DNA from: an uncultured Mailhella sp.
GTDB lineage: Bacteria > Desulfobacterota > Desulfovibrionia > Desulfovibrionales > Desulfovibrionaceae
DNA: 12,986 nucleotides
NCBI GenBank assembly: GCA_910579055.1
Contig: CAJTSU010000036.1
Span: forward strand, 221 to 13,206
Direction: 5' to 3'
This document shows, piece after piece, positions 5,279-12,175 of this stretch. Numbering within the stretch: the stretch's first letter is position 1; each line of letters starts with the position of its first letter. The notes below the pieces were generated by a model that did no database searches, was not told the origin of the DNA, and saw only the letters and a program-made list of their open reading frames with translations. A program made the position numbers and the translations under genes.

Positions 5279-7438
5279 ATGGCTGACGACGCCCAGAGCA
5301 GACAGCCCGGAGGGGGAGGGTCAGTTTCCCTTGCCGCGCGCTACCGCCCCCAGACCTTCGCGCAGGTCGTGGGGCAGGAGATGGTGAAATCCATCCTGTC
5401 CCGCGCCGCGTTGGAGGACAGGGTTGCCCCGGCCTATCTTCTCAGCGGGACTCGCGGGGTGGGCAAAACCACCGTGGCCCGCATTTTCGCCAAGGCGCTG
5501 AACTGCGTTCACGCCCCCACCGGAGAGCCCTGCAACGAATGCAGTATCTGCCGCCGCATCACGCAGGGCAGTTTTGTGGACGTGGTGGAAATCGACGGCG
5601 CGTCGAACCGGGGCATTGATGATGTTCGCCGCCTGCGCGACGCTGTGGGCTATGCCCCCCTGGAAGGCCGTTACAAGGTCTTTATTATTGACGAAGCGCA
5701 CATGCTTACCAAAGAGGCTTTCAATGCCCTGTTGAAGACTCTGGAAGAGCCTCCGGCGCATGTCACGTTTATCATGGCCACCACAGAACAGCACAAGTTT
5801 CCGGTGACCATTGTCAGCCGCTGCCAGCATTTTGTCTTCCGTCAGATTCCCGAAGCCACCCTGGAGGCGCATATTCGTTCCGTGCTGGAGCGGGAAGCGC
5901 GTCCTTTTGAAGATGACGCTGCACGCCTGATTGCCCGCAGGGCCGCGGGCAGTGTGCGCGATGCCATGTCTTTGCTGGGGCAGACTCTGGCTCTGGGCGG
6001 AGGAGGCGCAGGTACGGCTCTCAGCGCCGCACAGGCCAGGGAAGTACTGGGATTGGCCGGACAGGAAGTCATGGATCGCCTGCTGGACGCTCTGGCGGCT
6101 CAGGACGCCCTGGCCGTGGCCAGGCTGGTGCGCGAGCTGCTGGGGCAGGGTGCGGACATGGGCTTTTTCCTGCGCGAGCTGGGAAGCCTGTGGCGTAATC
6201 TTTTTCTTGTCCGGCAAGCCGGGCCGCAAGCGGCAGTGGAGCTGGAACTTCCCGAGCGGGAGAGTTCCCGTCTGGTGGGGCTGGCGAACAATTTCCCCCT
6301 TTCCTATATCCATGCAGCCTGGCAGATGACATTGGAAAGCCAGCGCCGCATACTCACCAGCCTTGAGCCCGCCGCCGGGCTGGAGCTTTTGCTGCTCAAC
6401 CTTGCCCTGCTGCCCCGGCTTCTGCCTTTGGGCGATCTGAACCCGGGGGCCTTGGCCGGAGGGGCGGCAGGCGGAGACGCGTCTGTCTGTTCCGCTGCCA
6501 AAAATACGGAAGTCAGCGCAGCTGCGAGTTCCGGCGGCGATGATGCGCCGCGCCGGGAATCCGGAGGGCAGGCAACGCCCGGGGAAGGCGCGGGCCCGGC
6601 TCGCCCTTTCGCTAAGGGGGCGGCATCCCCCGTTTCTTCCGCCAGCCACTCCGCCGAGGCTTCCACCGGACATTTTTCTGCCGTTCGATCTGATATCGTG
6701 CCGGCCGCGTCCGCCCCGAACAACCCGGTCGAGGCAGAGGCGACTCCCTTGCCGCGTCGGTTCCGGCCTCCGCAGGATGCACGTCGTTTTGTTCCGCCTG
6801 TTTCTGTTCCGGAATCTGCATCGCCCGCGCGAGCCGCTTCCCGACGGGAAGCGGCAGATGATGTTCCGCCCTGGCTGGATGAAATCCCGGCTGGGGGCGA
6901 TCCTTCGTTGAAAGAACCTGATGTTGTGGATCTGCAAGCGGCCATGAGCCGGGAAGGGGATACGTCCGCCCTGTCCACGGGCGGCAATGCGGTTTCAGAG
7001 ATAACAACCGCGCCGGAAGCAGCTTCGGCCATGCGGGGAATGCGGCCGGAGCGGTCAGGCGTTTTCCCGGCAAAGGAAGAGGGCGGCGGCGATTCTTCTT
7101 TGAAATGGGAAGACTTTTTGACCTTTTGCGAAGGCCGTGAAGGGGTTCATCTTAACCTGCTCCGGCAATGCTCCGGAGATGTGCGGGGAGAGCGCCTGCG
7201 CCTGAGGCCTCAGTCGCAGATTGTTTCTCTTCAACTTCAGCGCAATGCCGAAATGATGAAAAAGGTCGCACAAGCCTGGGCCGGTCGGCCGCTTGAGCCG
7301 GAATTTCTGCCGCCGAGTACGGAGCGCCGCACCACGGCGGAGCTGAAGGCAGAAATGCAGGATCATCCCGTGGTGCGGGAGCTTGGCCATATTTTCGGAG
7401 CAACGCTTGTGCACTGCGCGCAAGTGGACAAAAATTGA
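5279..7438 (+). CDS. dnaX: DNA polymerase III clamp-loader subunit tau/gamma (DnaX)
   Basis: A 719-aa AAA+ ATPase of the clamp loader, which opens the beta clamp and joins the replicase to the helicase. Visible motifs: ARYRPQTFAQVVGQ (20-33), Walker A GTRGVGKT (57-64), zinc cysteines C76, C85, C88 and C91, Walker B VFIIDEAH (134-141), sensor 1 around FIMATTE (164-170), the SRC motif with R181, and sensor 2 GSVRDAM (224-230). A helical collar domain follows to about 385, then a long Ala/Pro/Ser/Gly-rich linker (about 386-590) and a tau-type C-terminal domain (about 600-719). The full length indicates tau. The canonical A AAA AAG slippery heptamer is absent. The ATG at 5279 has a weak ribosome binding site. 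It lies between ilvE and ybaB on the same strand. Confidence 0.97.
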   Translation: MADDAQSRQPGGGGSVSLAARYRPQTFAQVVGQEMVKSILSRAALEDRVAPAYLLSGTRGVGKTTVARIFAKALNCVHAPTGEPCNECSICRRITQGSFVDVVEIDGASNRGIDDVRRLRDAVGYAPLEGRYKVFIIDEAHMLTKEAFNALLKTLEEPPAHVTFIMATTEQHKFPVTIVSRCQHFVFRQIPEATLEAHIRSVLEREARPFEDDAARLIARRAAGSVRDAMSLLGQTLALGGGGAGTALSAAQAREVLGLAGQEVMDRLLDALAAQDALAVARLVRELLGQGADMGFFLRELGSLWRNLFLVRQAGPQAAVELELPERESSRLVGLANNFPLSYIHAAWQMTLESQRRILTSLEPAAGLELLLLNLALLPRLLPLGDLNPGALAGGAAGGDASVCSAAKNTEVSAAASSGGDDAPRRESGGQATPGEGAGPARPFAKGAASPVSSASHSAEASTGHFSAVRSDIVPAASAPNNPVEAEATPLPRRFRPPQDARRFVPPVSVPESASPARAASRREAADDVPPWLDEIPAGGDPSLKEPDVVDLQAAMSREGDTSALSTGGNAVSEITTAPEAASAMRGMRPERSGVFPAKEEGGGDSSLKWEDFLTFCEGREGVHLNLLRQCSGDVRGERLRLRPQSQIVSLQLQRNAEMMKKVAQAWAGRPLEPEFLPPSTERRTTAELKAEMQDHPVVRELGHIFGATLVHCAQVDKN

Positions 7439-7505
7439 AACGCCCGATATTTGGATTTCCCATCGGATAAACGTATGTTCAATCCTCAACTGTAAGGAGA
7501 ACCTC

Positions 7506-7817
7506 ATGCCCAATATGAACGATTTACTGCGTCAGGCCCAGGTCATGCAGAACAAGGTGCTCAAACTTCAGCAGGAGATGGCGGAAAAAACCGTGGAAAC
7601 CTCTGCCGGGGGCGGCATGGTCAAGGTTGTGATGAATGGCCGCCAGGAACTCCAGTCCTTGACCATTGATCCCAAGGCTCTGGAGGGGGATGATGTGGAA
7701 ATGCTTCAGGATCTCATCCTGAGCGCGGTGAACGAAGGCGTGCGCGTGACCCGGGCCAATATGGAACGGGAAATGAGCAACCTCACCGGCGGCATCCGTG
7801 TGCCCGGCATGTTCTAG
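7506..7817 (+). CDS. ybaB: YbaB/EbfC family nucleoid-associated protein
   Basis: A 103-aa protein with the typical YbaB layout: an N-terminal helix MNDLLRQAQVMQNKVLKLQQ, the conserved ETSAGGGMVKVVMNG stretch, and a C-terminal helix ending MSNLTGGIRVPGMF. Family members form dimers that bind DNA and are counted as nucleoid-associated proteins. The ATG at 7506 has AAGGAG (7494-7499) at ideal spacing, which rules out the longer upstream frame. It follows dnaX by 67 bp, the classic dnaX-ybaB pairing, but recR does not follow. The gene ends 14 bp before a palindromic terminator. Confidence 0.95.
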   Translation: MPNMNDLLRQAQVMQNKVLKLQQEMAEKTVETSAGGGMVKVVMNGRQELQSLTIDPKALEGDDVEMLQDLILSAVNEGVRVTRANMEREMSNLTGGIRVPGMF

Positions 7818-7831
7818 CAATGCGCAACATG

Positions 7832-7857
7832 AGAGCATTTCAAGAGTGAAATGCTCT
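7832..7857. terminator. Palindromic bidirectional terminator, solo copy of the repeat end
   Basis: Perfect 11-bp arms AGAGCATTTCA and TGAAATGCTCT with the loop AGAG, placed between the convergent ybaB and pseudouridine synthase genes. The same palindrome (10-bp arms) occurs at 11573-11596 inside repeat copy C, and a degenerate form opens copy A. The T-runs on either side are weak (CCCTTTTGG on plus). The stop codon TAG of the pseudouridine synthase gene overlaps its right end. Confidence 0.7.
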
Positions 7858-8803
7858 ACAGCCCTTTTGGCATGTCCCAGGGGGGAGGCCAGAGAGGAAG
7901 GCAGGTGACGGTGAGGGGGGGCGTCTGGGGGGTGTTCTCCGGCAAGGTCAGGCGGAAGGCGTGGAGCTTGAGGCTTTCACCGTCCGGCTTGCCGTATTTG
8001 GCGTCTCCTGCCAGCGGATACCCGCGAGAGGCGAACTGAACGCGGATTTGATGCGTACGGCCGGTGAGCAGGCGCACCAGCATTAATGTGGCCTCACGTC
8101 CGTGTATCTTGCGGACTTCCAGAGGCCGAACAATGGACAGGGCGTCCTTTCCTTCTTCTCTTTCCGTGCGTTTCCCCGTTTCCATGCGTCCCGTTGTTTC
8201 ATTTTTATCCATGCGGTCGTGCAGTTCGCGTTCTTCCGGGGCTGGCCAGCGCCCCCATATCCAGGCCAGATATTCTTTGCGCGGGGGAGTTCCCGCGCGT
8301 CCGGCCAGCGCGTCGGTAAGGCGGCGCAGGGCGGCATAGGTTTTACCCGCTGCCAGCAGACCCGAAGTATCCTTGTCCAGCCTGTGTACGGGGGCGGGAA
8401 TAAAGTCCGCGGCACGGAAGCGGGCAGCGAGACGAGAGACTACACTGTCCGCGTGCCCGGTGCCGCCTTGCGTAGGCAGGCCCGCGGGCTTGTTCAGAAC
8501 AAGGATGTCCGCATCTTCATGGACGATGGGGAGAAAAAGACTGTCTTTTCCTGTTCCTTCAGTCACAGCGCAAGCGCCGGGCAAATGTTTCGAGCCTGCG
8601 TTTTTTAGTACGGCGAAGGGGGGCACGCGCACGGCGTCGCCTTCATTCATGCGGTCGAACGCTTTTGCTCTGCTTCCGTTAAGGCGCACCTGGCCGCTGC
8701 GAATCCATTTGTGGAATTCACCTGTTGCCGCTTCGACACGACGCTGGAGAAAATTGAGCAGTTTTTGCCCGGCTTCCGCCCGACTGACGGTAAGCGCATC
8801 CAT
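7856..8803 (-). CDS. RluC/RluD-type ribosomal large-subunit pseudouridine synthase
   Basis: A 315-aa protein. An S4-like RNA-binding domain covers residues 1-60 (FHKWIRSGQVRLNGSRAK). The RsuA/RluA-type catalytic domain follows, with ILVLNKPAGLPTQGG (100-114), the catalytic-loop motif HRLDKDTSGLL (140-150) with D143 as the catalytic aspartate, and later LLTGRTHQIRVQFASRGYPLAGDAKYG. It isomerises uridines in 23S rRNA. The motif and layout are closest to RluC, but exact target sites cannot be told from sequence. A charged insert (about residues 195-220, rich in Arg, Glu and Lys) is a local peculiarity. The ATG at 8803 has GAGG about five bases upstream. The stop codon TAG falls in the palindrome at 7832-7857. 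Confidence 0.93.
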   Translation of the reverse strand: MDALTVSRAEAGQKLLNFLQRRVEAATGEFHKWIRSGQVRLNGSRAKAFDRMNEGDAVRVPPFAVLKNAGSKHLPGACAVTEGTGKDSLFLPIVHEDADILVLNKPAGLPTQGGTGHADSVVSRLAARFRAADFIPAPVHRLDKDTSGLLAAGKTYAALRRLTDALAGRAGTPPRKEYLAWIWGRWPAPEERELHDRMDKNETTGRMETGKRTEREEGKDALSIVRPLEVRKIHGREATLMLVRLLTGRTHQIRVQFASRGYPLAGDAKYGKPDGESLKLHAFRLTLPENTPQTPPLTVTCLPLWPPPWDMPKGL

Positions 8804-8865
8804 GTAAACCTCGTATGGAGAGCCTTTTGCGCAACATTCCTGTGGAACCGCTGAGTTATTCCGAG

Positions 8866-8871
8866 AGTATA
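8866..8871 (-). promoter_or_regulatory. Possible -10 box for the pseudouridine synthase gene
   Basis: In the AT-rich gap between the glycosyltransferase and pseudouridine synthase genes the minus strand reads TATACT, one mismatch from the consensus -10 box, about 60 bp before the start codon. No good -35 box is seen at 16-19 bp, so the call is weak. The gap also must contain the end of the polysaccharide transcript; no clear terminator is visible in it. Confidence 0.3.
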
Positions 8872-8913
8872 GTTTATGTTTGTTAATGGCTCTGTTCGAG
8901 AATTGTGTTGAAA

Positions 8914-10035
8914 CTATCCTTTTTCGCCCAGAATGGCGGCTTCCAGCTTCGGAAGGGTTTTGACCGGATCAAAGTGCTCCTGGGCGAACGCGAAGGCATT
9001 TTGCCCCATTTTTTCCAGTTCCATGCCCGAACGGGACAGAACGCTCAGGGTTGCGGCAAGGTGGGCGGAGTCACCGGGCCGCACCAGCCAGCCCGTTTTG
9101 CCCGGCTTGATGAAGACCTCTTCCGTGCCCGCCGCAATAACCGGGCGGCCCATGCTCATGGCCTCGATGATGTCGCGTCCCCACGGCGACCCGGTAGGGT
9201 CCGGGCGCACGATGCAGTGTACGGAACGAACAGCTTCCTCCACGTTATCGGTCCAGTCGTGCAGAACGATGATGTCACCCAGGCCGTTACGCTCGATGGT
9301 GCCCTGCATGCGGCGTTGCAGCGGAGAGGGATTGGCCGCATTGCCTCCGTAGATGTGCACGCCGGCATGTGCCCGGCGCAGGGCCGGGGCCACGGTGGCC
9401 GTTGCCCGCACCAGATCCATGGGGCCCTTGGATGCGGCCAGTTGTCCGAAATATCCGAAACGGACAGGAGCAAGAGGCGGAAAGTCGAGAAAACGGGGGG
9501 GATGTTCCGCTGTGTTGAAAATGATTTGACAGGGAATTCCCAGATGTTCGGGCAGTTCCGCTTCCTGTGAGCCGATGGCCACGGCCCGCGTCACATGCAT
9601 GCGGATAAACTGCGCCACGCTGTCGAAGCGGGGCGAGCTTTTCTCTGCCACTTCCCTTGCGATCAGCACCTTGGGGATATCCGGCGCAAGCGCCGCCAGG
9701 CTGAGGGCCGGGTAGCCGTTGAACAGGATCAGATCGGCCTGCTTTGCCCATGCCTTAAATTCGGGAATGCGCGGGCGCATGGTTTCGCAGCGCTCGTCCT
9801 GCTCCCGCTCCGGGACGGCCACGCCCTTGTAGCTGATCGGCAGCCAGCCCCATTCAAACAGTCTGACCGGTACGCCCAGCGCGGCATACTCCGCCGCCAT
9901 GGGGCGATCCGGGCGGGGCGGCAGCAGGCTGACAACGGAAAGTTCATGCCGCGCGGCAAGATGACGGACAAGAATACGGAGGCTGCGGGCGGAGCCGCCC
10001 CAGTCAATGCTGTGCGTGGCGATGAGAATACGCAT
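8914..10035 (-). CDS. GT4-type (GT-B fold) glycosyltransferase
   Basis: A 373-aa protein. The N-terminal half has the glycine-rich acceptor-side loop THSIDWGGSARSL (7-19). The C-terminal half has FGYFGQLAASKGPMDLV (193-209) and the nucleotide-sugar site SPWGRDIIEAMSMGRPVIA (283-301), followed by GKTGWLVRPGD. E291 is the second glutamate of the usual EX7E motif; the first is replaced by S283, as in some members with a PWG motif. It probably transfers a sugar from a nucleotide donor to a lipid-linked or growing polysaccharide at the inner membrane. Donor and acceptor are unknown. The ATG ending at 10035 is chosen because AAGGAA stands just upstream. The frame stays open further out, but that part is repeat copy B and is not conserved. 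It is the most distal visible gene of the polysaccharide operon. Confidence 0.9.
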   Translation of the reverse strand: MRILIATHSIDWGGSARSLRILVRHLAARHELSVVSLLPPRPDRPMAAEYAALGVPVRLFEWGWLPISYKGVAVPEREQDERCETMRPRIPEFKAWAKQADLILFNGYPALSLAALAPDIPKVLIAREVAEKSSPRFDSVAQFIRMHVTRAVAIGSQEAELPEHLGIPCQIIFNTAEHPPRFLDFPPLAPVRFGYFGQLAASKGPMDLVRATATVAPALRRAHAGVHIYGGNAANPSPLQRRMQGTIERNGLGDIIVLHDWTDNVEEAVRSVHCIVRPDPTGSPWGRDIIEAMSMGRPVIAAGTEEVFIKPGKTGWLVRPGDSAHLAATLSVLSRSGMELEKMGQNAFAFAQEHFDPVKTLPKLEAAILGEKG

Positions 10036-10046
10036 GGCTGTTCCTT

Positions 10047-10109
10047 GGAACGTTTTGTGATTGAAAGTATCTGCCGGCCTGACCCTCTGTTCTGCCGCGC
10101 AGGTTTCAC
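10047..10109 (-). repeat. Dispersed structured repeat, copy B (partial)
   Basis: On the minus strand it reads GTGAAACCTGCGCGGCAGAA, then a GTCAGGCCGGCAGATACTTT block, then CAATCACAAAACGTTCC. This matches the second half of copies A and C in order and spacing. The end hairpin and the second hairpin are missing or unrecognisable. It lies between the dehydrogenase and glycosyltransferase genes and touches the ribosome binding site of the latter. Confidence 0.75.
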
Positions 10110-10153
10110 ACTTTCGCAGAAATACCCGTTTTGAACAGGTTAATGCAAGGGCG

Positions 10154-11467
10154 TCAGAGCCTCCACAAACGAATACCGGCTGAACGTACCTCGCCGCGAT
10201 CATAAAAGCCCTTGACGTCCAGCAGAATCGCACGTTCGGGATCGTTGAACAGGGGGAGCATGTCGCAGGGCGGCAGGTTTCGGTATTCATGATGCGCCAC
10301 AGCGAGAATCAGGGCATCCAGGTCGAGCAGTTCGTCCATGGTATGCAGTTCTATGCCGTAGTGTTTCCGCACGTCTTCAGGCGCGGCGTGCGGGTCGTGA
10401 ACCAGCGCGGTGACGCCGTATTCCTCCAGTTCACGGAGCATGTCGATAACTCTGGTATTGCGCGTATCCGGGATATTTTCCTTGAAGGTGAAGCCCAGTA
10501 CGCCCACACGCGCTCCGTTCACCAGCCTCCCTTGCCTGATAAGCATTTTAACGCAGTTTTCCGCCACATATTTGCCCATGCTGTCGTTGATGCGGCGGCC
10601 GGAAAGAATGACCTGCGGGTGATACCCCAATGTTTCAGCCTTGTAGGTGAGGTAATAGGGGTCAACGCCGATGCAGTGACCGCCCACCAGACCGGGCTGG
10701 AAATGAAGAAAGTTCCACTTGGTGCCCGCCGCGTCCAGTACGTCCTGCGTATCAATGCCCATGAGGCTGAAAATAAGGGAAAGCTCGTTCATTAACGCGA
10801 TGTTGAGATCGCGCTGGGTGTTTTCAATCACCTTGGCGGCTTCGGCAACCTTGATGGTCGGGGCGCGGTGGATACCTGCCGAGACGACGGAGCCGTAAAC
10901 GTTTTCCAGCAGTTCGGCAGTGGCGTCATCACTGCCGGATACGATTTTCATCACTGTCCGGAGGGTATGCACCTTGTCGCCCGGGTTGATGCGCTCCGGA
11001 GAGTACCCCACCGTAAAATCCCGCCCGCAGCGCAGGCCGGATTCCCGCTCAAGGATAGGTACGCAGATATCTTCGGTCACGCCCGGGTACACGGTGGATT
11101 CATAAACCACCACCGCGCCTTTTTTCATGTGCGCGCCCACCACGGCGGAGGCATCTTCCAGGGGAGAAAGATCCGGGTTTCGGTGTTCGTCGATAGGAGT
11201 GGGAACGGCCACAATGAGAATATCCGCTTCGGCCAGGCGTGCGGCGTCGGCAGTGAATTCCAGGTCTGCCTCGGCAAGTTCCGCCCCGTCGACTTCCCCG
11301 GTCCAGTCTGTGCCGGAACGCAGGGAGTTCACGCGCTTTTCACTGCGATCGTATCCGATCACCTTCATGTTGCGAGCCAGCCCCACGGCCAGCGGCAGCC
11401 CCACATAGCCCAGACCTATCAGGGCCACACAGGCCTGCCTTGCAAGCAGCGCTTCCATTGATGTCAT
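10154..11467 (-). CDS. UDP-N-acetylhexosamine 6-dehydrogenase, TviB/WbpO-like
   Basis: A 437-aa NAD-dependent nucleotide-sugar dehydrogenase. It has the Rossmann motif GLGYVGLPLAV (18-28), the VPTPID segment, YESTVYPGVTED, the long helix region KVAEAAKVIENTQRD, and the catalytic cysteine C265 in GGHCIGVDPYYLTYKAE. GRRINDSMGKYVAEN and FTFKENIPDTRNTRVIDM are typical of the TviB/WbpO/CapL branch, which oxidises C6 of UDP-GlcNAc or UDP-GalNAc to the uronic acid. The choice of epimer cannot be made from sequence. The ATG ending at 11467 is preferred because AAAGGAG stands seven bases upstream; an in-frame TTG at 11485 would put the start before that site. Repeat copy C fills the gap to the upstream gene. 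Confidence 0.92.
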   Translation of the reverse strand: MTSMEALLARQACVALIGLGYVGLPLAVGLARNMKVIGYDRSEKRVNSLRSGTDWTGEVDGAELAEADLEFTADAARLAEADILIVAVPTPIDEHRNPDLSPLEDASAVVGAHMKKGAVVVYESTVYPGVTEDICVPILERESGLRCGRDFTVGYSPERINPGDKVHTLRTVMKIVSGSDDATAELLENVYGSVVSAGIHRAPTIKVAEAAKVIENTQRDLNIALMNELSLIFSLMGIDTQDVLDAAGTKWNFLHFQPGLVGGHCIGVDPYYLTYKAETLGYHPQVILSGRRINDSMGKYVAENCVKMLIRQGRLVNGARVGVLGFTFKENIPDTRNTRVIDMLRELEEYGVTALVHDPHAAPEDVRKHYGIELHTMDELLDLDALILAVAHHEYRNLPPCDMLPLFNDPERAILLDVKGFYDRGEVRSAGIRLWRL

Positions 11468-11489
11468 GCGGGAACTCCTTTTCAATACC

Positions 11490-11607
11490 AGAGCGTTTTT
11501 TGATTGAAAATATCTGCCAGCCAGACCCTATGTTCCGATTCGCGAAGGAGTCTCGCCTTACTCGACTCCTTGGAGCATTTCAAGAGTGAAATGCTCTAAA
11601 ATGCTCT
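11490..11607 (-). repeat. Dispersed structured repeat, copy C
   Basis: About 118 bp with imperfect inverted ends AGAGCGTTTT (11490-11499) and AAAATGCTCT (11598-11607). It contains the palindrome GAGCATTTCA/TGAAATGCTC (11573-11596) and a second hairpin with 8-bp arms AAGGAGTC (11545-11552) and GACTCCTT (11564-11571). It then has the GAACATAGGGTCTGGCTGGC block on the minus strand. The order of parts equals copy A. It starts inside the stop codon of the acetyltransferase gene and ends 22 bp before the dehydrogenase start. Confidence 0.87.
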
Positions 11608-12166
11608 AGCCTGCCGGCTCAAGCCCGTTGTCGTTCGGTTGATAGCGGATTCCGCACACAGGACAGCTCAGGCTCGCGTCCAGCTTTTCTCCGCAGGAAC
11701 ACACATGGCCGCGTACGCGGGCCGGGTTGCCGTAGACCAGCGCATGATCCGGCACGTCGCGCGTGACCACGGCACCTGCGCCGACAAAGGCGTAACGCCC
11801 GATGGTGACGCCGCACACAATGGTAGCGTTGGCCCCTATGGAGGCACCCTGCCGCACCAGCGTAGGACGGGCTTCATCCATTTTGCGGATGCCGGCACGC
11901 GGGTTCCATACGTTGGTAAACACCATGGACGGCCCGCAGAAAACCTCGTCCTCCAGAGTCACATGCCGGTATACGCTGACATTGTTCTGGATCTTGCAGC
12001 CGTTGCCGATGCGCACATGGGCGTCAATATAGACATTTTGACCGATATTGCAGTTTGTTCCAATGACGGCGGAGCCCATGACATGGCAGAAGTGCCAAAT
12101 CCGTGTGCCTTCCCCGATACGCGCTCCGTCATCAATGACGCTGCTGGGATGGATGCATGTTGTCAT
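11606..12166 (-). CDS. WbpD/WlbB-like UDP-aminosugar N-acetyltransferase
   Basis: A 186-aa left-handed beta-helix acyltransferase. Hexapeptide repeats run through most of residues 1-140 (IGEGTRIWHFCHV, IGTNCNIGQNVYI, GASIGANATIVCGVTIG), with the family stretch MVFTNVWNPRA (81-91) and VYGNPARVRG (144-153). WbpD/WlbB enzymes acetylate the 3-amino group of UDP-GlcNAc(3NH2)A using acetyl-CoA, the step after the DegT aminotransferase. The preceding gene here is such an aminotransferase, 9 bp away, which supports the call. A C-terminal cysteine cluster (C156, C158, C168, C171) looks like a small metal-binding knuckle. The ATG at 12166 has AAGG upstream. The stop codon TAG lies in the end of repeat copy C. 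Confidence 0.9.
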   Translation of the reverse strand: MTTCIHPSSVIDDGARIGEGTRIWHFCHVMGSAVIGTNCNIGQNVYIDAHVRIGNGCKIQNNVSVYRHVTLEDEVFCGPSMVFTNVWNPRAGIRKMDEARPTLVRQGASIGANATIVCGVTIGRYAFVGAGAVVTRDVPDHALVYGNPARVRGHVCSCGEKLDASLSCPVCGIRYQPNDNGLEPAG

Positions 12167-12175
12167 ATAAAGGCC

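Noticed and set aside
5321..6937. 538-aa frame antisense to dnaX
   Set aside because: The plus-strand dnaX has all clamp-loader motifs; the antisense frame is a product of high GC codon bias.
10036..10290. Upstream extension of the glycosyltransferase frame
   Set aside because: It runs through repeat copy B and into the dehydrogenase gene; the ATG at 10035 has a proper ribosome binding site and starts the conserved fold.
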